This document shows, piece by piece, positions 1 to 8,152 of a stretch of DNA of 30,978 nucleotides (position 1 is the stretch's first letter; every line of letters begins with the position of its first letter). Origin of the DNA: Arcanobacterium_A bovis (GTDB taxonomy: Bacteria > Actinomycetota > Actinomycetes > Actinomycetales > Actinomycetaceae); the NCBI RefSeq assembly GCF_042655305.1, contig NZ_JBHSLR010000008.1; one strand, given 5' to 3'. The notes beneath the pieces are model-generated. The model saw nothing but the letters and a program-made list of their open reading frames with translations, had not been told where the DNA came from and did not search any database. A program made the position numbers and the translations under genes.

Positions 1-1
1 A

Positions 2-2116
2 GCTAGGGATGTGAAACTTGCTCCGCGTGGGGACGGTTATGATCCTCAGCGACGCGAATATAACGATCTAGTGACTAAACGGCTAGAAACTGGGCGAAAC
101 AACACAGTCACGGATAAATATGTGACGCTCACTGTTGAGGCTGAGAGCGTGGAAGATGCAAAGATCCAGTTGGCACGTATGGTTGCTGAAGATAGCGCTT
201 TGATACGTGAGATAGGTGGTTGTAAAGCCACCCAACTAGACGGAACACAGCGCGTTCGGCTGCTTCAACATTTTTTACGTCCTGGCATACAACCCGATTT
301 CACATTTGATGAACTCGTCGGTCAGGCGTTGTCGACAAAAGACGCAGTATCGCCGATGAGTATTGACGTGTCGCGTTCTGATCGGGTGTCTCTTTCCGGC
401 GCTGGTGAAAAATATTGGCAAACACTCGTTTTACGCAAGCTGCCACCATATATGAGCGACCGTGTATTGAAAGAGCTTGCTGATATTCCATTGGACATTG
501 CGGTGTCGATCCATATTGATCCGCTCGATCAGTCTGAAGGCCTTTCCTTAGTTAAGCGCCAGATCGCATCAATGGATATCCAACGAGGAAATGAACTGCG
601 CAAGCTCGCTAAACAAGGCTTGGGAGAAGATATGCTTCCCCATGAGCTACAGGCATCTCATGACGAAGCGATTCAACTGCGTAACGAGCTTGAGCAGTCT
701 AATGAAAAGCTTTTTTCAACAACAATCGTCATTGGTGTCGCTGCCAGCACTGTCAATGAACTTGTTAAAAATGTGGAACGAGTACAACGCGTATGTGGGA
801 AACATTCGTGCAACCTTGAAATCCTACGGTTTATGCAGCTTAATGGCTTAAATGCTCTTCTGCCACTAGGACGTAACGACATTCCTATCAACCGGACGCT
901 CACGACTGCAGCCCTGGCTATTATGATGCCGTTCACGACTCAAGAAATCATGCACAACAACGGCATGTTCTACGGAATAAACACTTTGTCCAAAAACTTG
1001 ATTGTCGGATCACGTATCGAGGGAATGAACTCCAACGCTTTCTTCCTTGGAACAAGTGGTTCGGGTAAATCCCAGCTGGCGAAGTTTGAGATGATGCAAG
1101 TCTTTCTTCGCCGCCCGACAGATGAGATTCTTATTATTGATCCAGAACGCGAATACATCCCACTGGCGAACGAGCTGAACGCTTCACGGGTTGTTATTTC
1201 GCCCGGATCAACAGACACGATTAACGCTCTCCATCTTGACCGTAACGTAGACAATTCTGATGNNNNNNNNNNNNNNNNNNNNNNNNNNNNNNNNNNNNNN
1301 NNNNNNNNNNNNNNNNNNNNNNNNNNNNNNNNNNNNNNNNNNNNNNNNNNNNNNNNNNNNNNNNNNNNNNNNNNNNNNNNNNNNNNNNNNNNNNNNNNNN
1401 NNNNNNNNNNNNNNNNNNNAATGTACTTGACCTATCTTCACACCCCTGAACTAGCATCACCGACACTGGACACACTCTATGAGATGTTACGGGCTCAGCC
1501 CGAACCACAGGCGCATGAGCTGGCGACAGCGCTTGAGCTGTATGCGCGTGGATCGGCTTCAGGGTTTGCGCAGCAAACCAACGTCGATACAACAAACCGT
1601 GTGATGGTGTTTGATCTTGCCGCTCTAGGTGCCGACCTGCAGACGTTTGGAATGATGGTTGTTCTTGAAGAAGTCTGGCGCAGAATTGTGGCCAATAAAC
1701 GCCGTGGTGTGCGCACATGGCTGTACGTTGACGAGTTCCATGTGCTTTTTGCCAATGACTATGCCGGTGCCTACTGCCAATCCTTGTTTAAGCGTGTGCG
1801 CAAATATGGTGCTGCAGCTACCGGTATTACGCAAAATATTGAAGAATTGCTCGAATCTGAACGAGCACGTCTGATGCTGTCCAATTCCGATGGGTTGTTC
1901 TTGCTTAACCAGCAGTCAACGGATGCCGACGCATTAACGGAACTGCTGAAACTATCGACGCAGCAGCGATCGTATTTCACGAACGCCTCACCAGGTACTG
2001 GGCTGATGAAGCTTGGAGCGGCTATTGTTCCGTTCGATAACACAATGGATCCAGCCTCGCATATTTTCCAGCTCTTCTCCACGAAGTTTGTTGAGACTCC
2101 GAGCGTGGTGAGTTAA
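2..2116 (+). CDS. virB4: VirB4/TraE-family conjugation ATPase, 5' partial
   Basis: ATPase that powers the type IV secretion channel at the inner membrane. The P-loop GTSGSGKS is near residues 346-353 (counting from the GTG at 11) and a Walker B-like stretch ending LYVDEF is near residue 570, followed by the conserved GITQN segment. The reading frame is open to the left edge of the window and the usual N-terminal part of the family is shorter than expected, so the gene probably begins upstream and the GTG at 11 is internal. A run of N (1263-1419) hides about 53 codons between Walker A and B, but the frame is kept across it. The next gene starts 2 bases after its stop, so this heads a transfer operon with 2119-5393. 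The family call is firm; the missing part cannot be assessed. Confidence 0.93.
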   Translation, partial: ARDVKLAPRGDGYDPQRREYNDLVTKRLETGRNNTVTDKYVTLTVEAESVEDAKIQLARMVAEDSALIREIGGCKATQLDGTQRVRLLQHFLRPGIQPDFTFDELVGQALSTKDAVSPMSIDVSRSDRVSLSGAGEKYWQTLVLRKLPPYMSDRVLKELADIPLDIAVSIHIDPLDQSEGLSLVKRQIASMDIQRGNELRKLAKQGLGEDMLPHELQASHDEAIQLRNELEQSNEKLFSTTIVIGVAASTVNELVKNVERVQRVCGKHSCNLEILRFMQLNGLNALLPLGRNDIPINRTLTTAALAIMMPFTTQEIMHNNGMFYGINTLSKNLIVGSRIEGMNSNAFFLGTSGSGKSQLAKFEMMQVFLRRPTDEILIIDPEREYIPLANELNASRVVISPGSTDTINALHLDRNVDNSDXXXXXXXXXXXXXXXXXXXXXXXXXXXXXXXXXXXXXXXXXXXXXXXXXXXXXMYLTYLHTPELASPTLDTLYEMLRAQPEPQAHELATALELYARGSASGFAQQTNVDTTNRVMVFDLAALGADLQTFGMMVVLEEVWRRIVANKRRGVRTWLYVDEFHVLFANDYAGAYCQSLFKRVRKYGAAATGITQNIEELLESERARLMLSNSDGLFLLNQQSTDADALTELLKLSTQQRSYFTNASPGTGLMKLGAAIVPFDNTMDPASHIFQLFSTKFVETPSVVS
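1263..1419. other. assembly gap (157 N)
   Basis: Run of undetermined bases inside the virB4-like gene. The flanking reading frame is continuous, so the length is consistent with no frameshift. Confidence 0.99.
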
Positions 2117-2118
2117 GC

Positions 2119-3135
2119 ATGCTTGACAAAAAATTACCTCCTGAGAATCTTTACAGAATCGCTGTTGAGGTCACGTCGAGCGATTTAACACCCGAACTTT
2201 TGCATGATCTTGAAACCCATCCTAATTCGTGGCCAGGCTTAGGTTCGTGGGCGAGATATATTTCCGAGACGGGTGATCTGATCACCCCTCCGGAGCCGCC
2301 GTCAAGCGATAGCGTGGACGAAAACCAAGACAGTGCCCCATCCACGCATCCACGTGAGAGATTCCGAGGCCGCAGGCTACGAGTAGCTGGAATCATTACA
2401 GGCGGACTTGTGCTCATGAGTGTGGCAGGATTTGCAGCCTATCAGGCCTTTGCCCGCACTGATACGCCAGCCGAGCCAGCACCGCTGGCAGTGCCGGCAA
2501 AGCCAGCGGTTGATGATCCGCTCGGTGGACTTACAGCTACAGGGGCGTCGTTTACGTGTAACGCTGCAGATAAAACGATTATCTGCATTGGGCAAAACAC
2601 GCTCGGGCAGCTAGGCTCTGGCGCTGCCTCACCCGAGCATTCCGTGAAGTTCGCGCTTGATGACAAGGTTGAATACGTCAGTGCCGGTGCTGATTTTGCC
2701 TGCGCAGCCACGGCTAGCAATGTGACCTGTTGGGGTGATAATCGGTGGCGTCAAGCAGGGGACACCGATACACAAGTCTTGCCCCCAACGAAAGTACCAC
2801 TCGCCGGGAAAAAGATTGAAAGTCTCAGCGTCGGTGATGTTCATGCGTGTGCTATAGCTACGGGCAAGCTTTATTGTTGGGGATCCGATTACGCTGGCCA
2901 GCTTGGCTCAGGCAAGCAAGGCGTGAAAGCTAGCGGGGTCAAAGAAATCAAACTTCCTAGCGATGACAAACCAGTCTCGGTTAAGGCTTTACGCTTCGGC
3001 ACGTGTGCCTCATCGAGCAGCGGGAAACTCTATTGTTGGGGAGCTAACAATGACAAGCGCCTGTCTGAAGACGGTGCGCCAGTGCTGGGTATCACCGAGA
3101 TGAAACCAGCATTGAGCAGCGGGGTGAAGAAATGA
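2119..3135 (+). CDS. membrane-anchored RCC1-repeat protein of the transfer operon
   Basis: 338 aa. Residues about 10-60 look like the variant leucine-rich-repeat type segment common in actinobacteria (LETHPNSWPGLGSWA). An acidic/Pro linker follows, then one transmembrane helix near residues 90-112 (IITGGLVLMSVAGFAAY), then an Ala/Pro linker and an extracytoplasmic part with at least four RCC1-like turns (ICIGQNTLGQLGSG, CWGDNRWRQAGD, YCWGSDYAGQLGSG, YCWGANNDKRL). RCC1 repeats form beta-propellers that bind other proteins, so a surface or channel-associated role in mating is inferred from position, not shown. It starts 2 bases after the virB4 stop and overlaps the next gene by ATGA (3132-3135). 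The linker (2463-2510) is built of the GCTGGC/GCCAGC nonamer repeat seen elsewhere in this element. Confidence 0.8.
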   Translation: MLDKKLPPENLYRIAVEVTSSDLTPELLHDLETHPNSWPGLGSWARYISETGDLITPPEPPSSDSVDENQDSAPSTHPRERFRGRRLRVAGIITGGLVLMSVAGFAAYQAFARTDTPAEPAPLAVPAKPAVDDPLGGLTATGASFTCNAADKTIICIGQNTLGQLGSGAASPEHSVKFALDDKVEYVSAGADFACAATASNVTCWGDNRWRQAGDTDTQVLPPTKVPLAGKKIESLSVGDVHACAIATGKLYCWGSDYAGQLGSGKQGVKASGVKEIKLPSDDKPVSVKALRFGTCASSSSGKLYCWGANNDKRLSEDGAPVLGITEMKPALSSGVKK

Positions 3136-4551
3136 TCACGGTACGCTCCACTGCCAAGCATTCCTATCTGAAAGCCTATAAAAAGCATCAGCATAAGCCG
3201 GTGCGTAAGACTGCAGCGTTCACCGCCTCTACCGTACACAAGACAGTCACGGCATCTACGATGGAACAGCCAGGAGAAGAACAACGCCGTCTACCAGACA
3301 GCAAGCGTTCGCGTCGCTTCATAAAAAACGGATTCACCCACGCGCAGGTTAAAGCTAGAACTATTAACCCGAAACGTGTCACTGCCCAGAAGGCCATGGG
3401 CGGGAATAGTCGTGTGCGCAGACGTCGGTTCGCGCAGGCGAAAACCGGATATAGCCGTGCGCAACAACGTGGAGTGAGCATGACGTCGAAACGCTCGCTT
3501 GGNNNNNNNNNNCCGCGAAGATCGTAGCATCGATCGCCGCGCTGTCGACGCCGATAATCACGGGAGTCGTTGCTGTTATAGCTGTGATCGCTTTGATCGT
3601 GGCCATGCTTCCTTCATGGCTGGCCAGCTATCTTTTCGACGAAGATGCCCAAGCTAATGCTTACGCTGCAGTTCTCATGACAGATGACTATCCGTACCGG
3701 AATCAGCCAAATGGAAGCCCAAACACCGTGACCGGCCTATATGTTGGCTCGGATACGGATTTTGTGCTCTGGCGGATCAACCGTGACCTAGGATCAGTCG
3801 CAGACAAACCTAGTGAAACGGTCACGAAACTGTTTCCCAAAGGCGCATTAGCCTGGCAGTGGGCATTAGCGGGAAACCTACCTACGTGGACTGCCGTTGC
3901 TGAAGCTGCCAAGGTCATGCCTGGCGATATTCTCGTGTGGAGACAAGGAGCACGTTCTGCGCAATCAACCAATGGCTACGTATCCTATATCGGTAACGTC
4001 ACAAACGATGGGGTCGTGACTGAAAACTACTTCGCAGGACATTATTACACGGAATCGATCACTACAAACCATCTCANNNNNNNNNNNNNNNNNNNNNNNN
4101 NNNNNNNNNNNNNNNNNNNNNNNNNNNNNNNNNNNNNNNNNNNNNNNNNNNNNNNNNNNNNNNNNNNNNNNNNNNNNNNNNNNNNNNNNNNNNNNNNNNN
4201 NNNNNNNNNNNNNNNNNNNNNNNNNNNNNNNNNNNNNNNNNNNNAGCAGGCCAGTCTGCTTTCGACTGTAGCGGGTTGACCTCGTGGACGTATCTACGTC
4301 ACGGCTTCGCGCTGCCACGCACAGCCCAGCAGCAATACTCATTTATCGCCGCCCGTGGCCATATCAACCATAATCTGAACACACTCAGACCAGGTGATCT
4401 TGTCTTCTTCAGCCCCTCCGGATCACCCAACAACATTGTCCATGTCGGTATAGCGCTCGGTAACGGGAAAATGATCCACGCAGCACGCCCTGGCGTCGGC
4501 GTCGTCATCGGAAATATTTACGCAGGATTCATCGGAGGAGGCCGCCCATGA
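3132..4551 (+). CDS. membrane-anchored CHAP-like (degenerate) + NlpC/P60 peptidoglycan hydrolase, interrupted by two gaps
   Basis: Transfer-associated wall hydrolase that opens peptidoglycan for the mating channel. I join three pieces as one gene: a Lys/Arg-rich cytoplasmic N-terminus (3132-3502), a piece open in frame from the 10-N gap (3515 onwards) with a transmembrane helix (STPIITGVVAVIAVIALIVA) and a CHAP-like domain, and a final piece after the 168-N gap with an NlpC/P60 core. The NlpC/P60 triad is present: Cys in DCSG (codon 4267), His in HVGIALG (4441) and His in MIHA (4477). In the CHAP-like part the usual Cys is Asp (SDTDF, codon 3752) and the usual His is Tyr (GYVSY, codon 3977), so it looks catalytically dead. 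Frame changes fall only at the N runs, so they reflect uncertain gap lengths. It overlaps its neighbours on both sides by ATGA. Confidence 0.82.
3503..3512. other. assembly gap (10 N)
   Basis: Ten undetermined bases inside the hydrolase gene. The frame changes across it, so the true length differs from 10. Confidence 0.99.
4077..4244. other. assembly gap (168 N)
   Basis: Undetermined bases between the CHAP-like and NlpC/P60 parts of the hydrolase gene. The reading frame differs on the two sides, so the length is an estimate. Confidence 0.99.
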
Positions 4552-5393
4552 TCCAAGACGCTGTTATCTATATGCTCACCGCAATTCTCGGTGGATCTTT
4601 TGGTGCGGGCAGTGAATCACTCATGAAAAGCTTCGCATCCTATAACGCCAACGCCTACAACTTCGCAATGCAAGTCAACTCAATCGCCGTCAAACCAGTG
4701 GCAGCAGTGATCGTTGCGATCATTCTGACGCTTGAGCTTGGCCGGATAGCCCAAAAATTCGAAGGAGACCATAAATCCGGTGTCCAAATGGTCTCAGTTG
4801 CCTTAATCAAGGCAGGCTTTCTCGTAGCCGCAATCCAACACATTGACCTGATACTCAGCGTCATGAACGCAATCGGTGAAGAAATCATTAAAGGAATCAC
4901 CACCATTGCCCCGCAAGCAGCCAACCCACAAGTACGTGAACTACCACCAGACGTACAGTCCGCGATCCAAGACATGAACACTGCAGGAGCATTCCTGTGC
5001 GTGATTGTTCTTTTCGTTCCCTGGCTCATCAGCCTGGCAGGCAGCGTGCTCGTGAGCATTCTTGTTTTTGTGCGCTTTGCTGAGCTATATATCCTTACAG
5101 CCGCATCCACGCTACCGGTAGCATTCCTTGGCCATCAAGAAACAAAAAGTATTGCCGTCGGATACTTACGCAAATACGGATCAGTGGTATTACATGGCGT
5201 AGCCATCATCCTCTGTTTAGCCATCTACTCATTCTTCCAAATAGACTCCATGCAACCCCTCACCCTCGATGGCCAAAATATTACCGCAACACTCATTAAA
5301 TCCATCCCACAACTAGTCATCGCACCAATATTCTTCATCTTCCTCATACTCTCATCCGGACGAATAGCCAAAGCACTCGTCGGAGAAGGATAA
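4548..5393 (+). CDS. trbL: TrbL/VirB6-like transfer channel membrane protein
   Basis: 281 aa polytopic membrane protein. Hydrophobic segments lie near residues 50-65 (AVIVAIILTLELGRIA), 85-105, 148-185 (two helices, AFLCVIVLFVPWLISLAGSVL), 208-228 and 250-270. This pattern and the conserved LGRIAQKFEGD region fit the TrbL/VirB6-type inner-membrane channel component of Gram-positive type IV secretion systems. Its start overlaps the hydrolase stop (ATGA), so it is the last gene of the left transfer operon seen here. The last 78 codons are duplicated, almost unchanged, 1.97 kb downstream (7126-7359), on the far side of a two-gene cargo block. In this family more transfer genes would normally follow, so the operon may be cut off by the cargo. 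Confidence 0.82.
   Translation: MIQDAVIYMLTAILGGSFGAGSESLMKSFASYNANAYNFAMQVNSIAVKPVAAVIVAIILTLELGRIAQKFEGDHKSGVQMVSVALIKAGFLVAAIQHIDLILSVMNAIGEEIIKGITTIAPQAANPQVRELPPDVQSAIQDMNTAGAFLCVIVLFVPWLISLAGSVLVSILVFVRFAELYILTAASTLPVAFLGHQETKSIAVGYLRKYGSVVLHGVAIILCLAIYSFFQIDSMQPLTLDGQNITATLIKSIPQLVIAPIFFIFLILSSGRIAKALVGEG
5158..5391 (+). repeat. direct repeat, left copy: 3' end of trbL
   Basis: 234 bp matching 7126-7359 without indels. About a dozen substitutions, nearly all silent and mostly in the first 75 bp. The last part is nearly identical up to the stop codon. It flanks the cargo block 5392-7125. Confidence 0.95.
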
Positions 5394-5458
5394 TGGGGAT
5401 TACCAGAGCATTGTCTCCTTTGCTGTTACGTGAAAAGGTTTAGATGGTCGTTCGATGG

Positions 5459-5902
5459 CTAAAAATAAGTATTTGATTCTGGGGTTGCATCCCATTCATA
5501 AGCGGTAAAAATGATTCGGAATGTTAAATAGAAACCTTCAAGCATAATAAATACAAGTACAGCTAGGACTTTGTTTATCCACGAACAATTGATCCAGACC
5601 ACGGCAATTGCACTGAAAACAGAGGATATCATGATCGAAAAAAGAATATAGAAAAGCATATTGCGTACGAGCTTGCCATGCTTATCCAGTACTTTTTTCT
5701 GATATGTTCCATTCAGGGTGAAAATTGAAAGCCCTGCAAAGGATAATCCGCTTGATATCCCTCCAACAGAAGCCAAGTTTGTTAGTGCTGCTGATGCGGT
5801 ATTACCATTGGCAGGAATGGTCTTGTAAAATAGGAAAGAGAGAAGTCCGCATACCAAAGCAGAACATACTACGTAACGAATGAATGCGCTATTTCTCTTC
5901 AT
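5459..5902 (-). CDS. four-helix membrane protein, RexB-like by architecture
   Basis: 147 aa with four predicted membrane helices: residues about 9-26 (YVVCSALVCGLLSFLFY), 44-62, 82-105 (NMLFYILFSIMISSVFSAIA) and 112-133 (VLAVLVFIMLEGFYLTF). It lies 41 bp downstream of the 334 aa gene on the same strand, so the two are likely cotranscribed. A cytosolic protein of about 300 aa followed by a four-helix protein of about 145 aa is the layout of phage lambda rexA-rexB, where RexB (144 aa) depolarises the membrane to abort infection. The size and helix match is seen; the functional link is inference. Both genes look AT-rich compared with the transfer genes, in keeping with acquired cargo. A generic membrane effector of another abortive system is the main alternative. 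Confidence 0.72.
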   Translation of the reverse strand: MKRNSAFIRYVVCSALVCGLLSFLFYKTIPANGNTASAALTNLASVGGISSGLSFAGLSIFTLNGTYQKKVLDKHGKLVRNMLFYILFSIMISSVFSAIAVVWINCSWINKVLAVLVFIMLEGFYLTFRIIFTAYEWDATPESNTYF

Positions 5903-5943
5903 TGAAAGTCCTTTACATATAATACACGTTGCGTGTTTTATGA

Positions 5944-6948
5944 TTATTGAGAATCCAGCACCCCTCTTAAAGAATCGAAATCTTTAGAAAACGCTCTAAT
6001 GAGTTGTGGAAAAACGGCATCACCCGTGATTGAAATGGGTGAAGTTTGTTCGTCTCCAAGCAGGATGCTGGTTTTAGTTGTGAGATGTTCGTTAAAAAGG
6101 TCTAAATCCCTTGTGACACCGTTTGAGTCTATGATTTTTGCTTTTGCGGAGTCAATGTTCTCCAAATCGTGGACTGTCGCTTGAACAAGCTCTAGAACTT
6201 TTTGCTCATCTTTGGAGCTCGATCTTCCGCGCTTAACGCTAATGGATATTTTTGCTTCAAGATACTGATATGGCTCATCTTCTTTTTTTCCTGAAAATAT
6301 GAAGCCTGCCGAGTCAAAGATGTTCGTACTTTTAGCAGTATTTGCGCCAACAGGGAACGTCACTTCAATCTTTTTTGCTGAGTGTGCTTCCCGTATTCGG
6401 CGATTTATTTCCTTTTCATAAACCGGCACAACCGCAAGCTGCTTGTTTTTATCGATGTTCATTTCTGCGGGCAGTTGACGAAGGTAATGTGTTAGCCATG
6501 CTGCATATTTTGTTGCTCGGACTGATGATTGGTTTTCGCCTAATATGGCAATAAAGTTTCCGATAGGTAGATGCCACACGAATGTATTGTCGATAGCGTT
6601 CCAGCCGTCATTAAGTTTTACAGGCTGGATATCTCCATGAATACCATCATGTTGATTCGGTATGTAGTCTTTATCCGCGGATATAACAATCCCATACTTA
6701 ATCAGGTCGGCAAAACTAGGTATAGCAGCATCGATGTTAATCGTATTGATAATTTCGGTAATATCAACTACCTTGCCAGTAATCTCGCGGTGATCGATAA
6801 TTTTCGAAACAATTTCGCCACAGTAATGTTGGAAGTAATCGTTCCATTGAGGGGCATGTTCTTCTTTGCCGCATGGGAAGGGTTCTCTTGTTTCGGCGTC
6901 AACTAAGGCCCAATATTTTATTGTTCGTGTAATTGTTTTCTTTTGCAT
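5944..6948 (-). CDS. cytosolic 334 aa protein, RexA-like candidate
   Basis: 334 aa, soluble, no signal peptide. I do not recognise a firm domain. From memory the order of motifs recalls lambda RexA: a hydrophobic strand with Pro then Phe/Ile (FVWHLPIGNFIAILG) near residues 123-137, a VVPVYE strand near 172, a KKIEVTFPV strand near 192, and a C-terminal NGVTRDLDLFNEHL segment resembling the AGDILTEHYL part of RexA. It is the first gene of a two-gene minus-strand unit whose second gene encodes a four-helix membrane protein. The start ATG at 6948 follows an AAGGAA stretch at good spacing. RexA is known as the sensor that activates RexB; the same role here is inference. The block sits between two copies of the trbL 3' end. 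Confidence 0.7.
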   Translation of the reverse strand: MQKKTITRTIKYWALVDAETREPFPCGKEEHAPQWNDYFQHYCGEIVSKIIDHREITGKVVDITEIINTINIDAAIPSFADLIKYGIVISADKDYIPNQHDGIHGDIQPVKLNDGWNAIDNTFVWHLPIGNFIAILGENQSSVRATKYAAWLTHYLRQLPAEMNIDKNKQLAVVPVYEKEINRRIREAHSAKKIEVTFPVGANTAKSTNIFDSAGFIFSGKKEDEPYQYLEAKISISVKRGRSSSKDEQKVLELVQATVHDLENIDSAKAKIIDSNGVTRDLDLFNEHLTTKTSILLGDEQTSPISITGDAVFPQLIRAFSKDFDSLRGVLDSQ

Positions 6949-7125
6949 GAAAATTCCTTGGCTTATCCATTTATTGTTCTTGTCAAACGATTATAAATGA
7001 ACCGATAAATATATTTAAGTTTTTCATTATCTTTTTGCTCTATTGCAATAGGTATTATTTTGTAGATAGATATCTACGACACGATTCAATATGAGCGATT
7101 CTTTTGAAAATATGGAGAATTACTA

Positions 7126-7359
7126 TCGGATACTTACACAAATACGGATCTGTCGTTTTGCACGGCGTGGCCATCATCCTCTGTTTCGCCATTTACTCAT
7201 TCTTCCAAATAGACTCCATGCAACCCCTCACGCTTGATGGCCAAAATATTACCGCAACACTCATTAAATCCATCCCACAACTAGTCATCGCACCAATATT
7301 CTTCATCTTCCTCATACTCTCATCCGGACGAATAGCCAAAGCACTCGTCGGAAAAGGAT
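7126..7359 (+). pseudogene. trbL: displaced duplicate of the trbL 3' end
   Basis: Encodes the same last 78 residues as the trbL gene (GYLHKYGSVVLHG onwards to ALVGKG), with about 12 nucleotide differences and two or three amino-acid changes. The homology begins at exactly the same base as in the left copy (TCGGATACTTAC) and there is no trbL sequence before it. The in-frame start codons upstream lack a convincing ribosome site, so I treat this as a remnant. It marks the original trbL end displaced by insertion of 5392-7125, or the product of recombination with another ICE. Confidence 0.88.
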
Positions 7360-7462
7360 GATTAAGAGAGTTAAGTCCAAAATGGTTCTGAAGAAGAATT
7401 GCAAAATTTCCTATTTTGAGCAAAAATGTGAGGAGATGTAACTTCGAGATTGGAACTTAATT

Positions 7463-8152
7463 ATGTTGTCGGCTCAGTACGAATTGCACAATAATGAAGC
7501 TGTCAAAATTTATCAGGATCACGAAGCAATTCATGCACTAAAGAACCTTGGCATTGATTCGCAAGTGTTGATTGAAGCGATCCAAGTTGCTGAATCGCGT
7601 TCCCAAGAAGTAACTAGTTTCTACCCTAAAACCGCTGCTGGTCTCGAAAGATGGCTGACAACCGTCGGTGTTACTCGCACCGGTCTTGCGAACATGGATA
7701 CCGAGTCTTGGGAATACGACGATCCTAAGCTTAAGCCTCTTATGCGCAATAAGAAGCGGGGTATTATCCTATCTTTTGCAGCAGGAACCGCCGATACTGG
7801 TATGACTAATGGCTTTCCACAAGTAAAGCGAAAGCAAGGAAAAGTTGCTCACGCACTTCATGGTCAGTCTAGTGAACAGCCTGCTTTAGATGGTATTGAC
7901 GAACTAATTCGCGTTCTTGGTAACGATAGCGAAGATCCGACTCATGGTGAAGTTTGGGTGCTCCTCTACCATCGAGACGAACATGAAATTCGTGCTGAAG
8001 TGTCTCTTCCAGTAGGTATTAGCGACGGCGAATTTAGTGGCTGGAAGCAACGCATTATTCTTGACCCGTATGTGCCTAATGATGTCAAAGCACGACCCCT
8101 GGATATTGGTGGTGGCGATGTTGATTTCGAGGTTATCCCGTTCAATGAGTGA
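7463..8152 (+). CDS. hypothetical protein paired with HTH/ImmA-IrrE protease
   Basis: 229 aa, soluble, not recognised. No signal peptide or membrane segment. The C-terminal half has a beta-rich stretch (VWVLLYHRDEHEIRAEVSLP) ending in an acidic tail. The start ATG at 7463 has a weak GGAA 7 bases upstream. The stop overlaps the start of the next gene by 8 bases (8145-8152), so the pair is translationally coupled. Adjacent HTH-ImmA/IrrE genes usually regulate, or act as the antitoxin side of, a two-gene unit, so this protein could be the effector. That is inference only. Confidence 0.72.
   Translation: MLSAQYELHNNEAVKIYQDHEAIHALKNLGIDSQVLIEAIQVAESRSQEVTSFYPKTAAGLERWLTTVGVTRTGLANMDTESWEYDDPKLKPLMRNKKRGIILSFAAGTADTGMTNGFPQVKRKQGKVAHALHGQSSEQPALDGIDELIRVLGNDSEDPTHGEVWVLLYHRDEHEIRAEVSLPVGISDGEFSGWKQRIILDPYVPNDVKARPLDIGGGDVDFEVIPFNE

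Noticed and set aside
3584..4279. Separate gene starting at GTG 3584, and another at TTG 4276
   Set aside because: Both frames are open across these codons back to the N runs, and the NlpC/P60 Cys (codon 4267) lies before the TTG. They are parts of one gene broken by assembly gaps.
7104..7361. Short membrane protein gene of 85 codons
   Set aside because: It is the duplicated trbL 3' end with a chance start and no convincing ribosome site.
8037..8144. Longer N-terminus for the HTH/ImmA protein
   Set aside because: These codons overlap the upstream gene in another frame; the ATG at 8145 sits directly before the HTH and gives normal coupling.
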